Assembly: GCA_009937605.1 (NCBI GenBank)
Contig: JAACFG010000013.1
Span: forward strand, 1-34,708
Source of the DNA: Gammaproteobacteria bacterium
GTDB lineage: Bacteria > Pseudomonadota > Gammaproteobacteria > Steroidobacterales > Woeseiaceae
Reading direction: 5' to 3'
DNA length: 34,708 nt
Below are positions 14,411 to 23,134 of the stretch, piece after piece (the stretch's first letter is position 1; each line of letters opens with the position of its first letter). The notes under the pieces are model-generated. The model ran no database searches and had not been told where the DNA came from. It worked only from the letters and a program-made list of their open reading frames with translations. The translations under genes and the position numbers were made by a program.

Positions 14411-16174
14411 CTATGAGGCTTTGGCCATTTCCTCGTTGAGCGCGTCGGCAATCATCTTTTGCTGCCGCCTGAGTTCCTCGGGCAGGCGGTCGCCGTAGCC
14501 TTCCAGGTACTCAAGGACTGATGCCATCTCGGCGCGCCACTGCGCGGTGTCGATCGACGTTAACTCTTCCAGCGCATCGGCGCTGATGTCGAGGTTAGTG
14601 GTGTTCAGGTCCTCGGCGTGCGGCAGGAACCCGATAGGCGTTTCCTTCGCGCCCGCGCGGTGCTCGACGCGATCGATTATCCACTCCAGCACCCGAATGT
14701 TCTCGCCAAAGCCGGGCCATAGAAAGTTGCCATCGTCGTCCTGGCGGAACCAGTTGACGTGGAAGATCTTCGGAAGATGTTCCGAACGCTCGGGGAATGA
14801 CAGCCAGTGCGCCCAGTAGTCCGCGAAGTTGTAGCCGCAGAACGGCTTCATGGCCATCGGGTCGCGGCGTACCTTGCCAACTTCGCCAACCATGGCGGCC
14901 GTGGTTTCCGAGGCTGTGCCGGCCCCCACCAGGACTCCGTGCTCCCAGCTCTTGGTCTGATAAACGAGTGGCGCCACCTTCTTGCGGCGGCCGCCGAAGA
15001 CAATCGCCGAGATCGGTACGCCAGTTGGCGCATCCGCGAGGCTCGAGTAAGCAGGGTTATTGGTCGCGGGAACGGTGAATCTGGAGTTCGGGTGCGCGGC
15101 CTTGCCCGTCGACGGATCATAGTTACGGCCTTGCCAGTCTTTCGCCGGTGTGCCGTCCAACTTTCCTTCCCACCACGGTTGATTGTCTTCTGTCGTCGCG
15201 ACATTCGTGAAAATCGCGTCGTGCTTGATCATCTCGTAGGCGTTCTTGTTCGTTTTTTCATTGGTGCCTGGCACCACACCGAAATAGCCGGCCTCCGGAT
15301 TGATGGCGCGCAATTTGCCGTCCTCGTCCAGGTGCAGCCAGGCGATGTCGTCGCCGAGTGTCCAGGCCCGCCAGCCTTTCATGGACTCGGGTGGGATCAG
15401 CATGGCGAGGTTGGTTTTGCCGCAGGCCGAAGGGAACGCGCAGGCGATGTAATGCACGTCGCCATCCGGATTCTCGAGACCGACGATGAGCATGTGCTCG
15501 GCGAGCCAGCCTTCCTGGCGTCCCTGGTAGCTGGCAATTCGCAGTGCGTGGCACTTCTTGCCCAGCAGAGCATTACCACCGTAGCCGGAACCGTAGCTCT
15601 TGATCGAAAGCTCCTCGGGAAAATGCATGATAAAGCGACGCTCCGGGTCGAGCTCACCGGTGGAGTGCAGTCCGCGGACAAATTTCCCTTCTCTTTCGAT
15701 ACGTTCCAGTGCCTTGTTGCCCATCTTGGTCATCAACTTCATGTTGGCAACAACATAAGCACTATCTGTGATTTCGACGCCGCAACGGGAGTAGGGCGAG
15801 TCAATCGGGCCCATGCAGTAGGGAATCACGTACATGATGCGGCCGCGCATACAGCCTTCGAACAGCGCGTCCATTTTCTCGTGCGCCTCGGCCGGTTCCA
15901 TCCAGAGATTGTTCGGGCCGGCGTCGTCTTTCCCGGACGTGCAAATGAACGTCAGGTGCTCGACGCGCGCCACATCGTTCGGGCTCGACAGGTGCAGGTA
16001 ACAATTCGGATGCGTTTCCCGGTTGAGGGTCGTGAGCGTTCCATGGGCCAGCATCAGCTCGATCAGGTCCTGGTACTCCTCATCCGATCCTGTACACCAG
16101 TGAATAGCCTCGGGTTGAGTATGCGCAGCGACCTGGTCAACCCAGGATTGCAGCGACTCCAATTTGCTTGTCAT
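14411..16174 (-). CDS. pckG: Phosphoenolpyruvate carboxykinase (GTP)
   Basis: The protein has 587 residues from the ATG at 16174 (MTSKLESLQSW); an upstream in-frame start at 16234 overlaps the promoter region and is rejected. It converts oxaloacetate and GTP to phosphoenolpyruvate, GDP and CO2, the entry step of gluconeogenesis. Visible motifs are the kinase P-loop FPSACGKTNLAM, the metal-binding HLDEDGK region, the hyper-reactive-Cys-containing FPSACGKT segment, the guanine-site stretch PFCGYNFADYW and GAGTASETTAA. The length is typical of the GTP family, whereas ATP-type PckA is near 530 residues and has different motifs. It is divergent from the helicase gene and stands alone. Confidence 0.97.
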   Translation of the reverse strand: MTSKLESLQSWVDQVAAHTQPEAIHWCTGSDEEYQDLIELMLAHGTLTTLNRETHPNCYLHLSSPNDVARVEHLTFICTSGKDDAGPNNLWMEPAEAHEKMDALFEGCMRGRIMYVIPYCMGPIDSPYSRCGVEITDSAYVVANMKLMTKMGNKALERIEREGKFVRGLHSTGELDPERRFIMHFPEELSIKSYGSGYGGNALLGKKCHALRIASYQGRQEGWLAEHMLIVGLENPDGDVHYIACAFPSACGKTNLAMLIPPESMKGWRAWTLGDDIAWLHLDEDGKLRAINPEAGYFGVVPGTNEKTNKNAYEMIKHDAIFTNVATTEDNQPWWEGKLDGTPAKDWQGRNYDPSTGKAAHPNSRFTVPATNNPAYSSLADAPTGVPISAIVFGGRRKKVAPLVYQTKSWEHGVLVGAGTASETTAAMVGEVGKVRRDPMAMKPFCGYNFADYWAHWLSFPERSEHLPKIFHVNWFRQDDDGNFLWPGFGENIRVLEWIIDRVEHRAGAKETPIGFLPHAEDLNTTNLDISADALEELTSIDTAQWRAEMASVLEYLEGYGDRLPEELRRQQKMIADALNEEMAKAS

Positions 16175-16225
16175 TATTCTGATTCTCGGATTTCGTGGCC
16201 GATGCGTTCGGCCAGCACAAATGGG

Positions 16226-16240
16226 GAGGGCCATTATACT
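16226..16240 (-). promoter_or_regulatory. Candidate -10 element of the pckG promoter
   Basis: On the - strand a perfect TATAAT occupies 16238 to 16233, about 59 bases before the pckG ATG. No good -35 hexamer sits 16-18 bases upstream, so an activator may be needed. The 182-nt divergent spacer (16175-16356) also contains TTGACG at 16287-16292 facing the helicase, without a clear -10. Confidence 0.4.
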
Positions 16241-16356
16241 TGCAGATGCAACAAATGTAGTACCAGAAAGCCGGTAATTTAGGGATTTGACGATAAATTG
16301 AGCTTCCAGCCAGAAACCGGCGCGCGAGTTTCTCCTGAACCGTGTACCCTTGCGCC

Positions 16357-18276
16357 GTGACCGATTTGACCGAATTTTTTGGCGATAATAGCCCGCTCAA
16401 AGCGCACCTTCCCGGGTTCCAGCCACGCGCTGGGCAGGCCTGGATGGCCGAGGCCGTCGCCGAGGCAATAGCCGGTTCCGATCGCCTGGTCGTCGAGGCC
16501 GGTACGGGCACGGGCAAGACCTTCGCCTACCTTCTGCCCGCATTGCTAAGTGGTCGCAAGACCATCATCAGCACGGGAACAAAAGCGCTTCAGGATCAGC
16601 TGTTTCACCGCGATTTGCCGCTGCTGGGAAAAGCTATTGGCCGGCCCGTCACCGCCGCCCTGCTGAAGGGGCGTGCCAATTACCTGTGTGTGCACCGGCT
16701 GGATCTCGTGACCGAGCCGGCGGCCGCGCTCGCCGACGACCTGAACGAAGTAAGAGAATGGCGCTACCGCACGGTTAGTGGCGACAAGTCGGAGCTGATC
16801 GAGGTGCCCGAGGATTCCCCGGTCTGGCCGCTGGTTACCTCGACGGCAGATAATTGTCTCGGGCAGAAGTGCCCGGAATATTCGAAGTGCCACGTCGTTA
16901 AGGCGCGCAAAGCAGCCCAGGAGGCTGATCTTGTTGTCGTGAACCACCACCTCCTGCTTGCCGACCTTGCGATGAAGGAGGAAGGCTTTGTCGAATTCCT
17001 GCCGGGTGCAGAGGCTGTGATCATTGACGAGGCGCATCAGATACCGGATCTCGCGGTGCAGTTCTTCGGCGTTTCTCTGGGGACTCGTGAACTCGAACGC
17101 GTGCTCGATGATCTCAGGGCCGCAACCCTGCCTTTCTCCCAACCCGAGCTGAATCGCCGCGTCGACAAGCTGCAGACTGCGGTCCGAGCACTCCGGGCCG
17201 ACGCGCCCCGCAAGGAAGGGCGCCATGAGCTTGGCGAAGTCATGCGCGATATTCGTGAATCGCTCGACAATCTCGCGTATGCCCTTCACGACGCGCAGGC
17301 CGCTGTTGCCGACCTCGGTGATGCCTCCGTTGAGCTCGAGAAGCTGCACGAACAATTGCTCGGCATGAGCGAACGACTGGCGATTCTGGCTGCAGAAGAC
17401 AGCTGGGACGGTTTGCGCTGGCTGGAGATCAATCCAAGGAGTCTGCGCCTGCACCTGACGCCACTCGACGTATCATCAAAGCTCAATGGGCTCATCGATA
17501 ACGGCTTTCAGTCCTGGATATTCACGTCGGCGACGCTGGCCGTCGGCGAGGATTTTTCACATTTTGGTTCGCGCATGGGCCTGGCCGGCGTCTCGGGACT
17601 GACGTTTCCCAGTCCCTACCGGGTACAGGACAACGGGCTGATATTCCTGCCGCCCGGTTTGCCGCAACCATCCGACCCGTCGCACACCGACGCGATGCTT
17701 GGAAACGTTACACCACTACTCGACATGACGAGCGGCGGCATGTTCTGCCTGTTTACCAGCCATCGCGCGCTTAACAACGCAAAGAAGTGGTTCAAGACGA
17801 ACAAGTCCGTCCTGGGCAAGCGCAAGCTTCTTGCGCAGGGCGATGCACCCCGCGATGACCTGCTGCGGCGCTTTCGGGAGTATGGCGATGCTGTCCTCCT
17901 TGGGACGGGCAGTTTCTGGGAGGGAGTGGATGTTCGCGGCCCCGCACTCAGTGTTGTGGCTATCGACAAATTACCGTTCGCATCGCCGGCGGACCCGCTG
18001 ATGATGGCTCGTCTCGAGTTCATCCGCCGCGAGGGCGGAAACGGATTCATGGATCATCAGTTGCCACTGGCAGCCCTGTCATTGAAACAGGGCGCCGGAC
18101 GCCTGCTACGTGACGAGAATGATTACGGCGTTGTCGTACTCTGCGATCCGCGCATAACCGGCAAGCGCTACGGGAGCAAATTTCTTGAATGCCTTGCGCC
18201 GATGCCCACGACGTCGTCACTCAACGATGTAGCCAGCTTCCTTGCATCGAGTGAACGCAAAGGTGCGGTCGCGTGA
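16357..18276 (+). CDS. yoaA: YoaA/DinG-family iron-sulfur ATP-dependent DNA helicase
   Basis: The protein has about 639 residues. It is an XPD-like superfamily 2 helicase that unwinds DNA or R-loop structures in repair. Walker A is EAGTGTGKTFAY (about 47-58), the Q-motif-like FQPRAGQAWM precedes it, and the DEAH box is VIIDEAHQIP. Four cysteines of the iron-sulfur domain are visible (YLCVHR, DNCLGQKCPEYSKC). Helicase C-terminal motifs include LLGTGSFWEGVDV and LKQGAGRLLR. There is no ATG near the start: translation begins at GTG 16357 or the in-frame GTG 16342. The stop overlaps tsaB by GTGA. YoaA fits better than DinG by size and by its adjacency to tsaB, which is common in gammaproteobacteria. 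Confidence 0.92.
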   Translation: MTDLTEFFGDNSPLKAHLPGFQPRAGQAWMAEAVAEAIAGSDRLVVEAGTGTGKTFAYLLPALLSGRKTIISTGTKALQDQLFHRDLPLLGKAIGRPVTAALLKGRANYLCVHRLDLVTEPAAALADDLNEVREWRYRTVSGDKSELIEVPEDSPVWPLVTSTADNCLGQKCPEYSKCHVVKARKAAQEADLVVVNHHLLLADLAMKEEGFVEFLPGAEAVIIDEAHQIPDLAVQFFGVSLGTRELERVLDDLRAATLPFSQPELNRRVDKLQTAVRALRADAPRKEGRHELGEVMRDIRESLDNLAYALHDAQAAVADLGDASVELEKLHEQLLGMSERLAILAAEDSWDGLRWLEINPRSLRLHLTPLDVSSKLNGLIDNGFQSWIFTSATLAVGEDFSHFGSRMGLAGVSGLTFPSPYRVQDNGLIFLPPGLPQPSDPSHTDAMLGNVTPLLDMTSGGMFCLFTSHRALNNAKKWFKTNKSVLGKRKLLAQGDAPRDDLLRRFREYGDAVLLGTGSFWEGVDVRGPALSVVAIDKLPFASPADPLMMARLEFIRREGGNGFMDHQLPLAALSLKQGAGRLLRDENDYGVVVLCDPRITGKRYGSKFLECLAPMPTTSSLNDVASFLASSERKGAVA

Positions 18277-18962
18277 AACTGCTGGCAATTGACACGTCGT
18301 CGCTGGCCTGTTCGGTGGCCCTGGACCTGAACGGCGAGATCATCGAACGTCACGAGGAACAGGCTCGTGAGCACACCCGTTTGCTGATGCCCATGATTCA
18401 GGCGATCCTGGCGGACGGCGCGCTCAGGACGGAGGATCTGGATGCGGTCGTGCTGGGCAACGGCCCCGGCTCGTTTATCGGCATGCGAATTGCGGCATCG
18501 GTTGCCCAGGGAATCGCCCACGGTGCGGGACTGGATATCGTCCCGGTATCGTCATTGGCTGCGGTTGCGGCGCAGGTTTTCGAAGAAACTGATGCTGAGG
18601 AGGTTGTCGTCGCCCAGGATGCTCACATGAACGAGGTTTATCTCGGTGCGTACCGGCAGGAGTCGGCTAACGAACTCGCCGAGATCTTTCCCGAACGGCT
18701 GCAGACGCAGACCCGGATAGAGGAATTGTCGCCGGAGCAAGCGACCGGTTGCGTGGCAGCCGGCTTTGGCTGGGAGCGCTACCCGGACCTCGCCGCCGCG
18801 AATGCGGCTGTCATCGGGCAACTGTCCGGCGTGCAACACCCACATGCCCGCTACCTGCTGCCACTCGGTGCTGCCGCGCTGTCGAACGGCGTTGCCATAA
18901 GTCCCGCGGACCTCGTCCCCGCGTATCTGCGCAGCAAGGTGGCAGAAAAGCCTGCCGGATAA
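18273..18962 (+). CDS. tsaB: TsaB, tRNA threonylcarbamoyladenosine synthesis protein
   Basis: The protein has 229 residues. It is an ASKHA-fold protein that pairs with TsaD and TsaE to install t6A37 on tRNAs reading ANN codons. Motifs are the N-terminal LLAIDTSSLACSVAL, the REHTRLLMPMI helix, and GNGPGSFIGMRI at about 63-74, a strong TsaB signature; VVVAQDAHMNEVYLGAY follows. The start is GTG 18273 overlapping the helicase stop, so the two are translationally coupled. A Pho-box-like sequence begins four bases after its stop, marking the change to the phosphate regulon. Confidence 0.95.
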   Translation: MKLLAIDTSSLACSVALDLNGEIIERHEEQAREHTRLLMPMIQAILADGALRTEDLDAVVLGNGPGSFIGMRIAASVAQGIAHGAGLDIVPVSSLAAVAAQVFEETDAEEVVVAQDAHMNEVYLGAYRQESANELAEIFPERLQTQTRIEELSPEQATGCVAAGFGWERYPDLAAANAAVIGQLSGVQHPHARYLLPLGAAALSNGVAISPADLVPAYLRSKVAEKPAG

Positions 18963-18965
18963 GGC

Positions 18966-18983
18966 CGGTAACAGAACTGTAAT
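18966..18983 (+). promoter_or_regulatory. Candidate Pho box upstream of phoB
   Basis: Half-sites CGGTAAC (18966-18972) and CTGTAAT (18977-18983) are separated by AGAA, giving the 11-bp period of PhoB sites (consensus CTGTCAT-N4-CTGTCA). A TATACT lies at 18983-18988. It sits in the 58-nt gap before phoB, so PhoB probably regulates its own gene. Confidence 0.55.
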
Positions 18984-19020
18984 ATACTGCTGTTGAAATG
19001 CGAGGTTTGAATTTCGGCAC

Positions 19021-19719
19021 ATGAGTATGCCCGCAGAAAAAATCCTGATCATCGAAGACGAACAGGCCATTCGTGAGATGATCGCGTTCCACCTGTCTCG
19101 CGCAGGCTATGAGACGTTCGAGGCGGCGGACTGCCGCGAGGCGAGGCACTTGCTGACCGACAATCGGCCGGACCTGGCGCTCGTCGACTGGATGCTTCCC
19201 GATATCAGTGGTCTCGAACTCACTCGCCAGCTCAAGCGCGAAAAGGAGTACGAAGACCTTGCGATTATCATGTTGACCGCACGCGCCGAGGAACGGGACA
19301 AAGTGTCGGGTCTCGAGGGCGGTGCAGACGACTACATCACCAAGCCGTTCTCACCGCGTGAATTACTTGCGCGAATCCAGGCCGTCTTGCGCCGACTCAA
19401 CGTATCCGCAACCGAAGTTGTGAGTTCGGGCGTGCTCGAACTCGACATGACGGGCCATCGGGTCCTGGCTGGCGGGAATGAAATCAAGCTTGGTCCGACC
19501 GAGTATCGCCTTCTTCACTTCTTGATGACGCACTCCGAGCGTGTTTACAGCCGGGCACAACTGCTCGATCGTGTCTGGGGTGCCAACGTCTATGTAGAGG
19601 AGCGCACGGTCGACGTGCATGTGCGCAGATTGCGCAAGGCCCTGACCGACGCAAGCGCTGATCGTTATATCCAGACCGTCCGTGGGGCAGGCTACAGATT
19701 CTCGACCCGCGATGTCTGA
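19021..19719 (+). CDS. phoB: Phosphate regulon response regulator PhoB
   Basis: The protein has 232 residues. The receiver domain carries the acidic pocket E12/D13, phosphoacceptor D56 (LVDWMLPD), the Thr in IIMLTAR, and the lysine in YITKPFSP. A C-terminal OmpR-type winged helix follows (GPTEYRLLHFLMTHSERVYS ... RTVDVHVRRLRKAL ... VRGAGYRFS), matching PhoB closely in the recognition helix. ATG 19021 gives MSMPAEKIL; ATG 19027 is possible. It activates Pho regulon promoters under phosphate limitation. The stop lies eight bases inside phoR, and Pho pathway genes follow. Confidence 0.95.
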   Translation: MSMPAEKILIIEDEQAIREMIAFHLSRAGYETFEAADCREARHLLTDNRPDLALVDWMLPDISGLELTRQLKREKEYEDLAIIMLTARAEERDKVSGLEGGADDYITKPFSPRELLARIQAVLRRLNVSATEVVSSGVLELDMTGHRVLAGGNEIKLGPTEYRLLHFLMTHSERVYSRAQLLDRVWGANVYVEERTVDVHVRRLRKALTDASADRYIQTVRGAGYRFSTRDV

Positions 19720-21016
19720 CGCCGCCAGGAAATTTCTATTGGGAATCGTCCTGTTCCTCATTGCAGGGGCGCTGGTCGGAGGCATTTACGGTTATGCCGT
19801 AATCGGCCTGATGGTTGCCGCGCTTCTTGCGCTGGTGTGGCAGGTAAGGCAGCTGCTGAGTTTCGACCGCGCACTGCGCACCGGAAACTTCGATGACTTT
19901 CGTTATGGCGATGGAATCTGGGAGCAACTGTTCTCTCGCTTTCGCTACGAGAACGACAAGTCCCAGCGACGCAAACAGGAATACCGCCGGTTGCTCAAGG
20001 AAATTCGCAAATCGACCAACGCGATGCCGGATGGCGCCGTAATTCTGAACGCCGACAACGAGATAATCACCTGCAATCGCGCGGCCAAGGGGCTTGCGGG
20101 ACTCAAACGCAAGAAGGACCTCGGGCAAAGAGTCGACAATATTCTCCGAGATCCGGAACTCGTCGGCCTGCTGCACGCGAAAGATCAATCAGCCAGTATC
20201 GAGATCCCATCGCCCGTCGTCGATGGCAACTGGCTGAACTGCCGGGTGGTGCGGTACGGCGCCGACCAGAAACTCCTGCTGCTGCGCGATGTGACAGAGC
20301 GTATCCAGTTGAGCAAGATGCGCCGCGACTTCGTAGCTAATGCATCGCATGAACTGCGTTCACCATTGACAGTCATCAGCGGTTACCTCGACGCGCTATC
20401 CGACGACGACCAGATGCCATCGACATGGGCCAAGCCTGTGTCGCAGATGCGGGTCCAGGGGAAACGCATGCGCCATATTCTGGGAGAGTTGCTGGAGTTG
20501 TCGCGCCTTGAGAGTGCCGGGAAAGCGGAGTCCGACCAGACGGTCGATGTCGTCGATCTGCTGAATAAGGCGAAGCAGGCGTATGAAGGGCACGCACAGG
20601 TTGCGTCGATAGTGGTCCGCGAGGAGTCCAGCGCCGGGCTCAATAGCATTCCGGCGGAAATCGAGACGGTTATCGTGAACCTGCTTTCAAACGCGGTCCG
20701 ATTCACTCCGAACGACGGCGAAATTACGTTGGCCTGGCGCTCGGGTGCCGATGGCGCAGACCTCGTCGTCAGCGATACCGGAGAAGGCATCGATCCCGAG
20801 TTCATTCCCCGGCTCACGGAGCGCTTCTTTCGTATCGACAAAGGCCGCAGTCGCGAGGCCGGCGGGACCGGCCTGGGCCTTGCCATCGTAAAACACGTGC
20901 TGGCTCGCCATAACGCGGAGCTGCTGATTTCCAGCGAGCCGGGCGAGGGTAGCGAATTTCGGTGTCACTTCCCCGCGGAGCGTGTCGTCGTTTCGCCGCC
21001 TTCGCTTCTGTCATAA
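19712..21016 (+). CDS. phoR: Phosphate regulon sensor histidine kinase PhoR
   Basis: The protein has 434 residues from ATG 19712, overlapping phoB by eight bases. Two adjacent membrane helices (about 8-47) with almost no periplasmic loop are typical of PhoR. A PAS domain follows (about 100-195), then the dimerisation/phosphoacceptor helix with H213 in NASHELRSPLT, and the ATPase domain with the N box (VNLLSNAVRFTPND), DTGEGI and GGTGLGLAIVKH. It phosphorylates PhoB when the Pst transporter and PhoU report low phosphate. The stop TAA overlaps the first Pho half-site of the next promoter. Confidence 0.95.
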   Translation: MSDAARKFLLGIVLFLIAGALVGGIYGYAVIGLMVAALLALVWQVRQLLSFDRALRTGNFDDFRYGDGIWEQLFSRFRYENDKSQRRKQEYRRLLKEIRKSTNAMPDGAVILNADNEIITCNRAAKGLAGLKRKKDLGQRVDNILRDPELVGLLHAKDQSASIEIPSPVVDGNWLNCRVVRYGADQKLLLLRDVTERIQLSKMRRDFVANASHELRSPLTVISGYLDALSDDDQMPSTWAKPVSQMRVQGKRMRHILGELLELSRLESAGKAESDQTVDVVDLLNKAKQAYEGHAQVASIVVREESSAGLNSIPAEIETVIVNLLSNAVRFTPNDGEITLAWRSGADGADLVVSDTGEGIDPEFIPRLTERFFRIDKGRSREAGGTGLGLAIVKHVLARHNAELLISSEPGEGSEFRCHFPAERVVVSPPSLLS

Positions 21017-21047
21017 AACGGCAACATTCCTGTCATATCGTCGGCAC
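21008..21047 (+). promoter_or_regulatory. Strong multi-unit Pho box upstream of the porin-phoU unit
   Basis: Four 7-bp units lie in an exact 11-bp register: CTGTCAT (21008-21014), CGGCAAC (21019-21025), CTGTCAT (21030-21036) and TCGGCAC (21041-21047), with four-base spacers AAAA, ATTC and ATCG. Two are perfect PhoB half-sites. The first overlaps the end of phoR. A TATGAC (21072-21077) may serve as -10. This is the best regulatory site in the window. Confidence 0.75.
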
Positions 21048-21100
21048 CTGACGCGGCAGTCAGACCGCCAATATGACTCCCAACAAGGGGCGAGCAAACA

Positions 21101-22387
21101 ATGAAACGAATCCTGTCTACGATGGTGGCAACGTCCATCATCCTTACTCCCGCCGCATTTGCGGCCGTTAGTGACGAAGAATTCGCCCAGTTGCGTGAGC
21201 AACTGGCAGCGATTTCTGTACGCCTCGACGAGCTCGAGGCCGAGAACGCCGAGCTCAAGGCTGCGCAAAACCAGGTCGGTGCGGAGGTAAGCGAGGTCAA
21301 GACCCAGGTTGCGGACATTCCAGCCTCATCCTCGAGCTGGACGGACCGCGTGAGTCTCGCCGGTGATTTCCGCTATCGATATGAGCGCATCGACGAAGAA
21401 GGAGCCGACACGCGTCGTCGCAACAGAATTCGCGCACGCACCAATATCAAAGCCCAGCTTGACGACCGCACCGAGATCGGATTTGGCCTGGCAACGGGCG
21501 GCGATGATCCCGTGTCGACTAACCAGACGCTGGGTGCCGGTGGTTCGTCAAAGAACATCGCGCTGAACCTCGCCTACGTGGATTGGGAGGCCGTTGACGG
21601 CTTGCATCTGTTCGCGGGTAAATTCAAGAGTCCGTTGTTGCGCGTTGGCGGGCAGCAGCTCACCTGGGACAGCGACTGGACTCCCGAAGGTCTCGCGTTG
21701 AAGTACCAACGCGACTGGCTATTTACCAACTTGGTTGGCACCTTCCTCGAAGGTGACAGCAAACAGTCTGACAGCAACTTCAGCTGGGGCGGCCAGATTG
21801 GTGCCAGCGGTGTCGTGGGCGATATGCAGCTGACGGGTGGCATTGGTTACTACAACATTCCGGTAAAAGGCAAGACGACGACATTTGGCGATCCCAGCGA
21901 TCCTGATGACTTCTTCGGTAACACGGCAGTTCAGATTGATGGACAGGCCTGTGGCACCACCCCGGGCGAAGATTGTGTCTACCTCTACGACTACAACCTG
22001 GCCCAGGCTTTCGGCTTAGCGTCTTTCGATATCGGCCAAATGCCGGCCAACGTGTTCTTCGAGTACATCGTGAACAGCGAAGCGTCGAATAACGACACGG
22101 GCTGGGTACTGGGCGCTGGAATCGGCCAAGCCAAGAACCGCGGTGAAATGCAGTTCATTTATTACTATGCGGATAAAGGGGCAGACTCGATGCTGGGCCT
22201 GTTGACCGACTCCGATTTCGGCGGTGGCGGTTCTGACGCGAAAGGCCACCGGCTGCATTTCACCTATGGCATGAGCAAGACCTGGGCCATCGGCGCGCAG
22301 TATTTTATTAACGAAGTTGATGTCGCATCGGGTAGCAAGAGTGACTACGATCGTCTTATGATCGACATGCAATGGAAATGGAAGTAG
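21101..22387 (+). CDS. Putative phosphate-starvation-inducible outer-membrane porin
   Basis: The protein has 428 residues. The signal peptide ends near FAAVSDEEF. A coiled coil follows (about 25-75, LREQLAAISVRLDELEAENAELK), as in porins anchored or trimerised by an N-terminal helix. The rest is beta-barrel, with alternating patterns such as LAGDFRYRYERID and RNRIRARTNIKA and a final strand ending in MQWKWK. It resembles the 'putative porin' family related to OprO/OprP-type phosphate-selective porins, though I cannot see the phosphate-binding arginine ladder. The strong Pho box and placement between phoR and phoU support uptake of phosphate or polyphosphate. Confidence 0.82.
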   Translation: MKRILSTMVATSIILTPAAFAAVSDEEFAQLREQLAAISVRLDELEAENAELKAAQNQVGAEVSEVKTQVADIPASSSSWTDRVSLAGDFRYRYERIDEEGADTRRRNRIRARTNIKAQLDDRTEIGFGLATGGDDPVSTNQTLGAGGSSKNIALNLAYVDWEAVDGLHLFAGKFKSPLLRVGGQQLTWDSDWTPEGLALKYQRDWLFTNLVGTFLEGDSKQSDSNFSWGGQIGASGVVGDMQLTGGIGYYNIPVKGKTTTFGDPSDPDDFFGNTAVQIDGQACGTTPGEDCVYLYDYNLAQAFGLASFDIGQMPANVFFEYIVNSEASNNDTGWVLGAGIGQAKNRGEMQFIYYYADKGADSMLGLLTDSDFGGGGSDAKGHRLHFTYGMSKTWAIGAQYFINEVDVASGSKSDYDRLMIDMQWKWK

Positions 22388-22420
22388 CCTTCCGACCACA
22401 CATTTGAGCGAAGTATCATC

Positions 22421-23131
22421 ATGGAAGCATCCGGATTGACAGACCACATTTCACGTCGGTTTAACAAGGACATCGAGGACCTGCGTAACAATGTCCTGAC
22501 AATGGGTGGACTGGTCGAGTCGCAATTGTCTCTGGCCATCACCGCGATCGTCACTGGTGATAGTGCGCTCGGGCTCCAGGTTGCAGAGGACGACTACAAG
22601 GTCAATAACCTCGAGGTTAATATCGACGAAGAGTGTGGGCGCATCCTCGCGACGCGTGCGCCAGCGGCGGGCGACCTGAGACTGATCGTTGCGATTATCA
22701 AGACGATTACGGATCTCGAGCGGATTGGTGACGAAGCCGAGAAGATCGGCTTCCTCGCCTCGAAACTGGCGGCCATGGATCGGCCATCGGATTCCTATCG
22801 CGAGCTCAAGACGCTGGGCCAGCACGTCGCCCACATGGTGCGTGACGCGATGAATGCGTTCGCGCGTCTCGATGTCGAGGATGCCTGGGAAGTCGTCCGC
22901 GAAGACGAGCGCGTCGATGAGGAGTACGAGGCGATCCAGCGGCAGGGCATTACGCACATGATGGAGGATCCGAGGTCCATCAAGCGTGTCATGAACGTCA
23001 CCTGGTGCGCTCGGTCGCTGGAGCGAATTGGTGACCATGCCAAGAATATTTGCGAGTACGTGATCTATATGGTGCAGGGCAGGGATGTGCGTCATACTGC
23101 GATTCCTGATGCACCGGAAACCGACTCGTAA
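22421..23131 (+). CDS. phoU: Phosphate signalling protein PhoU
   Basis: The protein has 236 residues. It has two three-helix bundles with the duplicated acidic metal-binding motif: E/D-rich DLERIGDEAEKIGF (about 107-120) and its second copy SLERIGDHAKNICEYV (about 201-216). The N-terminal HISRRFNKDIEDLRNNVLTMGGLVE is typical. PhoU links the Pst transporter to PhoR and represses the Pho response when phosphate is ample. Here it is apart from pstSCAB, 33 nt after the porin and under the same likely Pho promoter. Confidence 0.96.
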   Translation: MEASGLTDHISRRFNKDIEDLRNNVLTMGGLVESQLSLAITAIVTGDSALGLQVAEDDYKVNNLEVNIDEECGRILATRAPAAGDLRLIVAIIKTITDLERIGDEAEKIGFLASKLAAMDRPSDSYRELKTLGQHVAHMVRDAMNAFARLDVEDAWEVVREDERVDEEYEAIQRQGITHMMEDPRSIKRVMNVTWCARSLERIGDHAKNICEYVIYMVQGRDVRHTAIPDAPETDS

Positions 23132-23134
23132 GCA

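Noticed and set aside
14807-16282. Open frame of 491 codons on the + strand opposite pckG
   Set aside because: It is the antisense shadow of a certain gene (pckG); it is rich in Arg/His/Val in a way typical of antisense frames and has no domain.
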